Positions 8,291-15,932 of a DNA stretch of 64,000 nt are shown in pieces. The position numbers were made by a program, and so were the translations under genes. This DNA comes from Gluconacetobacter johannae (GTDB taxonomy: Bacteria; Pseudomonadota; Alphaproteobacteria; Acetobacterales; Acetobacteraceae). Position 1 is the first letter of the stretch, and every line of letters starts with the position of its first letter. The stretch covers positions 43,515 through 107,514 of the forward strand of contig NZ_BAQK01000025.1 of assembly GCF_025994435.1 (NCBI RefSeq), given 5' to 3'. The notes beneath the pieces were generated by a model that had not been told where the DNA came from, did no database searches, and saw only the letters and a program-made list of their open reading frames with translations.

Positions 8291-8765
8291 GGTCGCGTGG
8301 GTCGCGGGGCCGGCCGTCGTTCTTCTGGCGCTGGCCGGCCTCCTTGCACCGCCGCGGCAGGCGCGCGCCCTGGACGGAACGCGCACGACCTATCTGGTCA
8401 AATGCGGCGGATGCCACGGGATCGAGGGTCTGTCCGGGCAGACCTACATCCCGGTGCTGCGCGACCGCGTCGGCAGCCTGACCTGCACGCCGGAAGGCCG
8501 GTCCTATCTGGTCCAGGTGCCGGGCGTGTCGATGTCGCTGATCCGCGACGACGCGGAAATGGCGCGGGTGCTGAACTTCGTCGTGTTCGACCTCGGCGGG
8601 TCAAGCACGCCGAAGGGCACCCGTCCGTACACGGCCGAGGAAGTTCACGCCCTGCGCGGCCATCCGTTGCGGGCGACCGACCTGCCGGAATTGCGGGCGG
8701 GTGTCTGGGGCCGGGCGGTTACGGCCTGCGCCGCGCAGGCGGGTCACACGGCCGGCGCCTACTGA
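8268..8765 (+). CDS. Second cytochrome c-like protein of the amine dehydrogenase operon
   Basis: 165 residues. It starts at an ATG inside the previous gene (23-base overlap) and has an N-terminal membrane or signal segment (VAGPAVVLLALAGLLAPP) followed by one heme-binding motif, CGGCH, at residues 46-50. The rest is less like a standard class I cytochrome. A Met in GVSMSL (residue 89) is a possible axial ligand, and there are two extra cysteines (residue 73 and one near the C terminus) that could form a disulfide. It may be a membrane-anchored relay from the first cytochrome to the respiratory chain, or a specialised partner of the enzyme. Only one CxxCH is present, so it cannot do MauG's diheme chemistry. 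It is the last gene of the operon. Confidence 0.8.
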   Translation: MRHIRFPKVAWVAGPAVVLLALAGLLAPPRQARALDGTRTTYLVKCGGCHGIEGLSGQTYIPVLRDRVGSLTCTPEGRSYLVQVPGVSMSLIRDDAEMARVLNFVVFDLGGSSTPKGTRPYTAEEVHALRGHPLRATDLPELRAGVWGRAVTACAAQAGHTAGAY

Positions 8766-8790
8766 ACGGGGGCGCGGTCGTAAGGGAAGG

Positions 8791-8830
8791 GCGGGCTCCG
8801 CCCGAACCCGGCAAGGGCCTCGGCCCTTGC
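8791..8830. terminator. Tandem GC-rich hairpins between convergent genes
   Basis: Two stems follow each other. GCGGG-CTC-CGCCCG lies around 8791-8803. A perfect 9-pair stem, GCAAGGGCC-TC-GGCCCTTGC, lies at 8811-8830. They sit between the convergent cytochrome and deoxyribosyltransferase genes, where a bidirectional terminator is expected. No T-run follows. The element could also be a copy of a dispersed GC-rich intergenic palindrome, which cannot be tested within one window. Confidence 0.5.
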
Positions 8831-8865
8831 ATCCCATTCGTTTAGTCCTGATCGGGGGCGGGGTC

Positions 8866-9471
8866 TCAGGCTCTGACCCGCAGGCGCGACGCCAGGTCGG
8901 TGATCGCCAGGCGGAATGCCTCGTAGAAATCGTCATGCACGGCGATGCCGCCGCCCGACAGGCGGATGAAGCCTTCGACCATGCCATTTTGCAGCATGCC
9001 GTCGGAATGGGCCAGGATACCGTCGCAATCCTCGACCGCGCCCGACCCGACCGGCGCGTCGTGCGTGGTGCGCGGGCGCAGATCGTCCCCCCATGCCGCG
9101 CGGCAATAGGCCCGGACCTTTTCGGGATACAGCCGTCCGTCCGTCGTGTAGCCGGCCAGGGGCTTGCCCTGCGCCATCATGTATCCGATTTCCACCGCCG
9201 TGCCGGGGTCCATGTCGGCGGACCGCCGGAACGGGTCGATGCAGAAGATTCCGCCGTCACAGCGATCCATCAGATCGCGGTCGGCCCTGACGATCTTCAG
9301 CGTGGTCTCCAGCCCCTGGGGCAGGGCCTCGATCCCGGCCTGGCCGTCGAACGGGGCCAGGCCCGTGACGCCGGCCGCATCGCACAGGGCGCGCAGGTGA
9401 TCGAAGATCGCGATCGCGCCGGGCCGAAACACCAGGTCGCCCGCCAGATAGACCGTTCCGCGCGTCGTCAT
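8866..9471 (-). CDS. Nucleoside 2-deoxyribosyltransferase family protein
   Basis: 201 residues from the ATG at 9471, which is preceded on the minus strand by GAGGGTGA with good spacing; a GTG at 9477 is too close to that site. The fold signature is an early YLAGDLVF strand and then a DRCDGGIFCIDP strand. A segment DPGTAVEIGYMMAQGKP carries the conserved Glu (here in AVEIGY) that acts as nucleophile in this family. A C-terminal helical part follows. The enzymes transfer deoxyribose between bases or hydrolyse nucleosides and nucleotides, in salvage or in clearing abnormal nucleotides. The gene faces the amine dehydrogenase operon and is divergent from guaB, a purine biosynthesis gene. The substrate cannot be read from sequence. 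Confidence 0.82.
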   Translation of the reverse strand: MTTRGTVYLAGDLVFRPGAIAIFDHLRALCDAAGVTGLAPFDGQAGIEALPQGLETTLKIVRADRDLMDRCDGGIFCIDPFRRSADMDPGTAVEIGYMMAQGKPLAGYTTDGRLYPEKVRAYCRAAWGDDLRPRTTHDAPVGSGAVEDCDGILAHSDGMLQNGMVEGFIRLSGGGIAVHDDFYEAFRLAITDLASRLRVRA

Positions 9472-9557
9472 GTTCACTCACCCTCTGTCGCAGGAAGGGA
9501 CCGGATAGGCCATCGACGGCCCCGGACCCAGGTTTTTCAGTGGCGCGCGTCTTTTTC

Positions 9558-9586
9558 TTGCCACGGTCCGATTCGCATCTTATGTG
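9558..9586 (+). promoter_or_regulatory. Candidate sigma-70 promoter of guaB
   Basis: TTGCCA at 9558-9563 and TATGTG at 9581-9586 are separated by 17 bases, about 65 bases before the guaB ATG. The -35 is good and the -10 is moderate. No other convincing pair was seen in this 180-base divergent region. Confidence 0.4.
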
Positions 9587-9652
9587 GAAGCGCCAACGGT
9601 CGGGTACCCGAGGCACAGGGACCCCTGCAATGGTTGAAGAGGGTCCAGTAGC

Positions 9653-11155
9653 ATGTCTTCATTCAATAATCCGGCGTCCACCGCGCGCGTTGACGATCGC
9701 ATCCGCGAGGCCCTGGCCTTCGACGACGTTCTGGTCGTTCCGGCCCAGTCCAGCGTCCTGCCCGGCCAGACCTCGACCAGGACGCGCCTGACCCGCCGGA
9801 TCGAACTGAATATCCCGCTGATTTCCTCGGCCATGGACACGGTGACCGAAGACCAGATGGCCATCGCCATGGCGCAGCAGGGCGGCATGGGCGTGATCCA
9901 CAAGAATCTGACCGTCGAGGAGCAGGCCGAGCACGTGCGACGCGTGAAGCGCTTCGAATCCGGCATGGTCGTCAATCCGGTCACGGTTTCGCCCGACCAG
10001 ACGCTGGCCGAGGTCAACGCCATCATGTCCCGCCACGGCATCAGCGGCCTGCCGGTCATCGAACGCGAAACCAAGCGGCTGGTGGGCATGCTGACCAACC
10101 GCGACGTGCGTTTCGCCACCGACCCCGAGCAGCGCGTCTACGAACTGATGACCCGCGAAAACCTGGTCACCGTGCGTCACGACGTCGGGCGGGACGAGGC
10201 CCGGCAACTGCTGCATCGTCACCGGATCGAGAAGCTGCTGGTGGTGGACGACGAGGATCGCTGCATCGGCCTGATTACCGTGAAGGACATGGAAAAGGCG
10301 GTCCTGCATCCGCTGGCCAACAAGGACGAGATGGGCCGCCTGCGCTGCGCCGCCGCCACCGGCGTGGGCGAGGACGGGTACCGCCGCGCCCTGGCGCTGA
10401 TCGAGGCCGGGGTGGATGTCGTGGTCGTCGATACCGCCCACGGCCATTCGTCCGGCGTCCTCGACACTGTCGCCCGGGTCAAGGCGGCGGACGACCGCAT
10501 CCAGGTGGTCGCCGGCAACGTCGCGACGCCCGAGGCCGCGATCGCCCTGATCGAGGCCGGGGCCGATTGCGTGAAGATCGGCATCGGTCCGGGGTCGATC
10601 TGCACCACGCGCGTCGTCGCGGGGGTGGGCGTGCCGCAGTTTTCGGCTGTTCTGGAAACCTCGGCTGCCTGTCATGAACGCGATATTCCCGCCATCGCCG
10701 ATGGCGGGATCCGGACGTCCGGCGACATCGTCAAGGCGATCGGGGCCGGCGCGGATGTCGTCATGATCGGCTCGCTGCTGGCCGGCACCGAGGAAGCACC
10801 GGGCGAGGTGTTCCTGTACGAAGGGCGGTCCTACAAGTCCTATCGCGGCATGGGCAGCCTGGGCGCCATGGCCCGGGGGTCGGCCGACCGGTATTTCCAG
10901 CAGGAAATCAAGGAAACCCACAAGATGGTCCCGGAAGGGATCGAGGGGCGCGTGGCCTACAAGGGCGGAATGGACGCCGTGGTGCATCAGTTGGTCGGCG
11001 GCCTGCGGGCGGGCATGGGCTATACCGGCTCGGCGACGGTGGCGGACCTGCAGACGCGCGCGCGTTTCCGGCGCATCACCGGTGCGGGCCTGCGCGAAAG
11101 CCATGTCCATGACGTGGCGATCACCCGCGAGGCGCCGAATTACCGCCGCGACTGA
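9653..11155 (+). CDS. guaB: Inosine-5'-monophosphate dehydrogenase
   Basis: 500 residues, the normal length for bacterial GuaB. It oxidises IMP to XMP with NAD+, the committed step to guanine nucleotides. The (beta/alpha)8 barrel is interrupted by a CBS pair between about residues 100 and 215. The catalytic Cys is C317 in GPGSICTTR, followed by GGIRTSGDIVKAIGAGA (phosphate binding) and the mobile flap region with YRGMGSLGAM. The ATG at 9653 is preceded by GAAGAGGG. The gene begins a short same-strand run with the RsmB-like methyltransferase 69 bases downstream. Confidence 0.97.
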   Translation: MSSFNNPASTARVDDRIREALAFDDVLVVPAQSSVLPGQTSTRTRLTRRIELNIPLISSAMDTVTEDQMAIAMAQQGGMGVIHKNLTVEEQAEHVRRVKRFESGMVVNPVTVSPDQTLAEVNAIMSRHGISGLPVIERETKRLVGMLTNRDVRFATDPEQRVYELMTRENLVTVRHDVGRDEARQLLHRHRIEKLLVVDDEDRCIGLITVKDMEKAVLHPLANKDEMGRLRCAAATGVGEDGYRRALALIEAGVDVVVVDTAHGHSSGVLDTVARVKAADDRIQVVAGNVATPEAAIALIEAGADCVKIGIGPGSICTTRVVAGVGVPQFSAVLETSAACHERDIPAIADGGIRTSGDIVKAIGAGADVVMIGSLLAGTEEAPGEVFLYEGRSYKSYRGMGSLGAMARGSADRYFQQEIKETHKMVPEGIEGRVAYKGGMDAVVHQLVGGLRAGMGYTGSATVADLQTRARFRRITGAGLRESHVHDVAITREAPNYRRD

Positions 11156-11224
11156 GCGGGATTGCCGCCGACCCGCCGATATAAGGTCCCGGTTCCGGGA
11201 CGCTGGACGACAGACAGGACGATC

Positions 11225-12517
11225 ATGACCCCCAGTGCGCGGCTTGCCGCCGCCATCGATCTGCTGACGGCGATGGAGGCCACGCCCCGTCGCCCGGCGG
11301 ATGCCGTTGCCAATGCCTTCTTCCGCGAACGCCGCTATATCGGCGGGGGCGACCGGCGGGCTGTCTCGACACGGGTGTGGTCCGTGCTGCGCCAGTGGCG
11401 ACATATCGAATGGTGGCTGGACCGCGCCGGCGTCCCCGCCACGCCGCGCAGCCGCATTATCGCGATGCTGGCCCTGTCCCCCCGACCGGGCGAGGCCCCG
11501 CAGGATCTGTTTGCCGGCGACCGCTACGCGGCGGCCCCCCTGTCGGCGGCCGAGCGCGACCTGGCCGCGCGGTTGCGGGGGCAGGACCTGACCCACCCCG
11601 ACATGCCGCGCGCGGTCGCCCTGGAAGTTCCCGACTGGCTGCTGCCGCGGCTGGAGGCGGTGTTCGGCGACGATCTGGCGCGGGAAATCGAGGCTTTGTC
11701 GGGCGAGGCGACGCTGGATCTGCGCGTCAACCTGCTGAAGACCACGCGGGCCGAGGCGCGGCGATCGCTGGCGGCCGACGGCATCATGGCCGAAGACACC
11801 GCGCTGTCCCCCTGGGGGCTGCGCGTTCCGGGGCGGCAGCCCGTCACGGCGACGGCGGCGTTCAAGGCCGGGCTGGTGGAAATCCAGGACGAAGGCAGCC
11901 AGGTGGTGGTGGCGGCGGCCGATGCCCGGCCGGGCATGCGGGTGCTGGATTACTGCGCGGGCGCCGCGGGCAAGACGCTGGGCATGGCCATGACCATGCA
12001 GAACCGGGGTCATATCGTGGCCTGCGACGTCTCCGAGGCCCGGCTGGACGGCGCGGTCCGCAGGCTGCGGCGGGCGGGCGTGCACAATGCCGAACGCCAC
12101 CTTCTGGTGCCGGGCGACCGCTGGGCCAAGCGGCGTGCAGGCAGTTTCGACCGGGTGCTGGTCGATGCGCCATGCACCGGGACGGGCACGTGGCGCCGAA
12201 ACCCGGACGCGCGCCTGCGGCTGACGGAACAGGATCTGGCCGAACTGACGGTCAAGCAGGCCGAAATCCTCGATACGGCGGCGACGCTGGTCCGGCCGGG
12301 GGGGCGGCTGGTGTATGCGACCTGTTCGATCCTGCGCGAGGAAAATCAGGACCGCATCGAAACCTTCCTGCGGGCGTCGCCGCATTTTCGCCGTGCTGAA
12401 CCCGACGCGCAGTGCGGCCTGCCGGCGGGACTGGCGCAACAGGGCATGATCGCGCTGTCGCCCTTGCGCGACAGGACCGACGGGTTCTTCGCCGCGATCC
12501 TGGAACGGGCGGCCTGA
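11225..12517 (+). CDS. rsmB: RsmB/NOP family 16S rRNA (cytosine-5) methyltransferase
   Basis: About 430 residues from the ATG at 11225, which has AGGA upstream; the frame is open further 5' but without protein-like sequence. An N-terminal helical NusB-like RNA-binding part is followed by the SAM-dependent m5C methyltransferase. The SAM site is LDYCAGAAGKT. The two family cysteines are present in VDAPCTGTGTWRRNPD (motif IV) and VYATCSILREENQ (motif VI). Homologues methylate C967 of 16S rRNA, though other RsmB/NOP members act on other sites, so the exact target is inferred. The protein is cytoplasmic. It follows guaB on the same strand. Confidence 0.88.
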   Translation: MTPSARLAAAIDLLTAMEATPRRPADAVANAFFRERRYIGGGDRRAVSTRVWSVLRQWRHIEWWLDRAGVPATPRSRIIAMLALSPRPGEAPQDLFAGDRYAAAPLSAAERDLAARLRGQDLTHPDMPRAVALEVPDWLLPRLEAVFGDDLAREIEALSGEATLDLRVNLLKTTRAEARRSLAADGIMAEDTALSPWGLRVPGRQPVTATAAFKAGLVEIQDEGSQVVVAAADARPGMRVLDYCAGAAGKTLGMAMTMQNRGHIVACDVSEARLDGAVRRLRRAGVHNAERHLLVPGDRWAKRRAGSFDRVLVDAPCTGTGTWRRNPDARLRLTEQDLAELTVKQAEILDTAATLVRPGGRLVYATCSILREENQDRIETFLRASPHFRRAEPDAQCGLPAGLAQQGMIALSPLRDRTDGFFAAILERAA

Positions 12518-12640
12518 CGGTCGCTTTCCCCGGCGTTTTTTCTGGTTAACGGACTGGTTTCGCCCGATTATCGGTTTTGCCATCGTCATAGTATGATGGG
12601 GTTGCCCGATCTGTCGGGCCAACAGTCCGGGAAACGGGGA

Positions 12641-14455
12641 ATGCAGGAAAATCTGGCCATCGGGATCTTGTGCGTGCTGGGGGGCGGCATCGGCGCCCAA
12701 TGGGTGGCCTGGCGTTTCCGGCTACCGGCCATCGTCCTGCTGTTCGGGTTGGGCCTGATCTACGGTCCGGGTCTCGGCCTTCTGCATCCGTCGGCGGCGA
12801 TCGGCCGCTATTTCCATCCCATCGTCTCGCTCGCCGTTGCGTTCATCGTGTTCGAGGGCGGGCTGGCGCTGGATTTCCGGCAATGGCGCGCGTCGGGCGA
12901 GGGCGTGCTGCGCCTGACGGCGGTGGCCCTGCCGATCAACTGGGTCCTGGGCGCGCTGGCCGCGCATTTCGTCGGCCATATGCATTGGGGGGCGTCGTGG
13001 CTGTTCGGCGCGATCATCGTCGTGACCGGCCCCACGGTCGTGCTGCCCCTGCTGCGCCATACCAAGCTGCGGCCGCGCGTGGCGGCGTTCCTGCGCTGGG
13101 AAGCCATCCTGAATGATCCCGTGGGGGCCATCCTCGCCACCCTGGTGCTGGAAATCCTGGTGATCCAGGGTAACCGCCATTCCGGCATGTTCATGGTCGA
13201 GATCGTGCCGCACCTGCTGTTCAGTACGATGATGGCCATGGGGTTCGGGGTCTTTCCCGCCCTTCTGGTCCGCTTCCTGTCCGCCCGCGATCTGGTGCCG
13301 GAAATTCTGCGCATTCCCATCATCCTGACCCTGGCGATGAGCGTCTTTTCGGTCTGCAACTTCATCATGGAAGGTGCGGGGCTGATGGCGGCCACCGTCT
13401 TCGGCATGGCGCTGACGAACATGCATGTGACCGGCATGTCCGAATTGCGCCGGATCAAGGAGTCGCTGGGCGTCCTTGTCGTGTCCTGCCTGTTCGTCAT
13501 GCTGACCGCCGACCTGCATCGCGAGGTGCTGGAACGCCTGTCCCTGCCGATCGTCGCGATGACGCTGACGGTGCTGTTCGTGGTGCGGCCAGTGGGCATC
13601 CTGCTTTCGACCATCCGGTCGGACCTGTCATGGCAGGAACGCCTTTTCGTCGGCTGGATCGCGCCGCGCGGCATCGTCGCCGCCGCCGTCGCCGGCGTGG
13701 CCGGCCTGCAGTTGCAGGACGCAGGCTATCCCAGCGCCGACCTGGTGACGCCGGGTGTGTTCGCCCTTATCGCCACCACCATGATCCTGCATGGATTTTC
13801 GCTTCGTCCCGTGGCGCGGGTCCTGCGCCTGACCCTGTCGGACGAACCCGCCCTGGCGATCGTGGGCGCCAGCGGATGGTCGACCGACCTGGCCGGCGTC
13901 GTGCATCGCCTGGGCTGCCCGGTCGTGCTAGTCGATACCTATGCAGGCGCGCTGGCGCCGGCGGCCCGGGCCGGCATCCCGACGCTGAAGGCCGAACTGC
14001 TGTCCGACGAAGGTCTGGAAAGCCTGGAGGAACGGCCGGCGGACTATCTGATCGCCGCGACGCCGGATGCGATCTACAACGGGCTGGTCTGCGCGCGCAT
14101 GGCGCCCGATTTCGGACGGCAGCGCGTGTTCCAGGTCAGTCCGGGGGTGGCGCGCCTGGACCTCTATCGGGGGCTCAGCCGCGATTCGCGCGGCAAGGTG
14201 CTGGGCGACCCCGCCTGGAACTTTACCCTGATCGACACGCTGTTCGAGCGTGGATGGCGGTTCAGGAGCCTGCCGTTCGGCAGCGACATGCACGACGATG
14301 CGGCGGCCCGGGACGGAAACCGCCTGAACATCATGACAATTCGCAGGGGAACGGCGATATGGATCCGCTCGGTCGAGGACGAAGCCCCGATCGAGCCGAT
14401 CTCGGGCGATACCATCGTCGCGATGTTGCCGCCCGAGGCCGCGCGTGCATCGTGA
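12641..14455 (+). CDS. CPA1-family Na+/H+ (cation:proton) antiporter with C-terminal nucleotide-binding-like domain
   Basis: About 604 residues from the ATG at 12641, whose upstream GGGAA is seven bases away. ATGs at 12593/12596 are alternatives but lack a ribosome site. About twelve membrane helices fill the first 400 residues. The transport-site Asn-Asp pair is in AILNDPVGAI, preceded by VVTGPTVVLPLL, typical of NhaP-type CPA1 exchangers. From about residue 405 the protein is soluble and begins with a Rossmann-type strand and turn (ALAIVGASGWSTDLA), like TrkA-N/RCK domains that gate transporters by nucleotide binding. Such exchangers help acid- or salt-stressed cells control cytoplasmic pH. 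The ion specificity (Na+ or K+) is not readable. It is convergent with the transpeptidase gene. Confidence 0.88.
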   Translation: MQENLAIGILCVLGGGIGAQWVAWRFRLPAIVLLFGLGLIYGPGLGLLHPSAAIGRYFHPIVSLAVAFIVFEGGLALDFRQWRASGEGVLRLTAVALPINWVLGALAAHFVGHMHWGASWLFGAIIVVTGPTVVLPLLRHTKLRPRVAAFLRWEAILNDPVGAILATLVLEILVIQGNRHSGMFMVEIVPHLLFSTMMAMGFGVFPALLVRFLSARDLVPEILRIPIILTLAMSVFSVCNFIMEGAGLMAATVFGMALTNMHVTGMSELRRIKESLGVLVVSCLFVMLTADLHREVLERLSLPIVAMTLTVLFVVRPVGILLSTIRSDLSWQERLFVGWIAPRGIVAAAVAGVAGLQLQDAGYPSADLVTPGVFALIATTMILHGFSLRPVARVLRLTLSDEPALAIVGASGWSTDLAGVVHRLGCPVVLVDTYAGALAPAARAGIPTLKAELLSDEGLESLEERPADYLIAATPDAIYNGLVCARMAPDFGRQRVFQVSPGVARLDLYRGLSRDSRGKVLGDPAWNFTLIDTLFERGWRFRSLPFGSDMHDDAAARDGNRLNIMTIRRGTAIWIRSVEDEAPIEPISGDTIVAMLPPEAARAS

Positions 14456-14472
14456 TCCGGCGATCCGGCCCG

Positions 14473-14985
14473 TCAGGCCGGCGGCAGGATTTCGATTTCC
14501 GTCAGTCCGGCGGCCAGCAGGCGGCGCAGGTCGGTTTCGCGCAGGGCGACGCATCCCTCCGTCGGGCGGCCGTCGGGCGATTGCAGATGCAGGAAAATGG
14601 CCGATCCGCGCCCTGGAATCGGCGGGGCGTCGTTATATCCAAGCTCTATCACGATATTGTAAACGTCATCGTCGCGCCACAGCTTCTCATGCCGGGCGGG
14701 ATGGGGGAGGGTGACGCGCCGGTTGTAATCGGCATGAGAGGGGTCGTCGCACCATCCGTCGTTGGGCGCCAGGGGTTCCACCGGCAGGGCGCAGGCCGGG
14801 GCCGCGACACGGTCGGCGCGGTACATGACCCGTCGTAACGGCAGAATTCCGGTCGGCGTGGCGTGATCGCCTTCCTCCTTGATGCGCCGGATGCCCGCGG
14901 CCCCGATGATCGCCGGGATTTTCTGATCCATGCAATGCAGTTGTGCATCCGGGCCGGTATTCGATCTCAAAACTGCGCGTATCAT
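14473..14985 (-). CDS. L,D-transpeptidase (YkuD) domain protein
   Basis: 170 residues from an ATG at 14985 with an excellent GGAGG five bases upstream; the frame is open further but this site settles the start. The YkuD active-site pattern is present near the C terminus: His in IFLHLQSPDG, then the nucleophile Cys in TEGCVAL. Typical members cross-link peptidoglycan or attach lipoproteins to it. This one has no evident signal peptide (MIRAVLRSNTGPDAQLHC), so export is unexplained. It could be a cytoplasmic member of this short YkuD subgroup. It is divergent from the response regulator gene. Confidence 0.8.
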   Translation of the reverse strand: MIRAVLRSNTGPDAQLHCMDQKIPAIIGAAGIRRIKEEGDHATPTGILPLRRVMYRADRVAAPACALPVEPLAPNDGWCDDPSHADYNRRVTLPHPARHEKLWRDDDVYNIVIELGYNDAPPIPGRGSAIFLHLQSPDGRPTEGCVALRETDLRRLLAAGLTEIEILPPA

Positions 14986-15163
14986 GGAGGCCTCCAAACG
15001 GGTCGCCTTTTGCTGGGATTCGGGCCTAGACTGGACGGCACCAGTACGGCCATGGGAAGAGGTCGCGTGCGGACGGGTCCGGACGCTGCCGTTTCCGCTT
15101 CGGGAATGATATAGGATACCCGGCCCTGCAAACGGGGTTGAGGTCAAAAATAAAGAGGGTTCG

Positions 15164-15880
15164 ATGGCAGGTGCGCGTCCCATTCTGATAGTGGATGACG
15201 ATCAGACATTACGTCATATGCTCGTCGAACAATTGCAGCTGGAAGGAGAGTTCCTGGCCACCGAGGCGGAATCGGTCGCCGATGCCTGGGACAAGCTGAA
15301 TGCGCCGGGCGCGCGCTTCGACGCCATCATCCTCGACGTGACGCTGCCCGACGGCGACGGTCGCGATTTCTGTGCCGACCTGCGCCGCCAGGGCAAGCGC
15401 ATCCCCATCATCATCCTGACGGGTTCGGATGACGAAACCGACGTGGTGCGCGGCCTGGATGCCGGGGCGAACGATTATGTCGCCAAGCCCTTTCGCATTG
15501 CCGAACTGCTGGCCCGCCTGCGCGCGCAGATGCGGATCTTCGAGAACAGCGAGGACGCGGTTTTCTCCATCGGGCCGTACGTCTTCCGGCCGTCGGCGAA
15601 GCTGCTGCAGGAGCCCACGCGCAACCGCCGGATCCGGCTGACGGAAAAAGAGGCCGCGATCCTGAAATTCCTGTATCGGGCCGGCACCCGGCCTGTGCCG
15701 CGCCAGGTCCTGCTGAACGAGGTCTGGGGCTACAATGCCGCCGTGACCACCCATACGCTGGAAACCCACATCTATCGCCTGCGGCAGAAGATCGAGCCCG
15801 ATCCGACCAATGCGTCGCTGCTGGTGACCGAGGGCGGGGGCTATCGCCTGGACCCGGAAGGCGGATTGCGCGCCGGCTGA
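15164..15880 (+). CDS. OmpR/PhoB-family response regulator
   Basis: 238 residues. The receiver domain (residues 5-120) has the acidic pocket DDD at 11-13, the phosphoacceptor D58 in IILDVTLPDGDG and K108 in VAKPF. The C-terminal winged helix ends with THTLETHIYRLRQKIEPD and GGGYRL, the standard DNA-recognition and wing elements. The ATG at 15164 follows AAAGAGGG. No histidine kinase gene is adjacent, so the partner is elsewhere. The regulon is unknown. A GC-rich hairpin follows at 15891-15911. Confidence 0.92.
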   Translation: MAGARPILIVDDDQTLRHMLVEQLQLEGEFLATEAESVADAWDKLNAPGARFDAIILDVTLPDGDGRDFCADLRRQGKRIPIIILTGSDDETDVVRGLDAGANDYVAKPFRIAELLARLRAQMRIFENSEDAVFSIGPYVFRPSAKLLQEPTRNRRIRLTEKEAAILKFLYRAGTRPVPRQVLLNEVWGYNAAVTTHTLETHIYRLRQKIEPDPTNASLLVTEGGGYRLDPEGGLRAG

Positions 15881-15890
15881 CGCAGGCTGG

Positions 15891-15911
15891 GCTCGGGCCG
15901 CAGGCCCGGGC
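15891..15911. terminator. Hairpin between convergent regulator and xthA genes
   Basis: A 9-pair stem (one G-T pair) has arms 15891-15899 and 15903-15911 and loop GCA. It lies 11 bases after the regulator stop and 22 bases before the convergent xthA stop. There is no clear T-run. Confidence 0.5.
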
Positions 15912-15932
15912 GCCATTATTCCCTGGTTGCGG

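Noticed and set aside
8268..8765. Second operon cytochrome as a MauG equivalent
   Set aside because: MauG is about 370 residues with two CxxCH motifs. This protein has 165 residues and one motif, so it cannot be the diheme TTQ-forming enzyme.
9659..12700. Very long open frame on the minus strand opposite guaB and the RsmB-like gene
   Set aside because: It mirrors the codon structure of two clearly identified plus-strand genes. The translation is His/Arg/Gln-rich low complexity with no domain. Such frames are expected in high-GC DNA.
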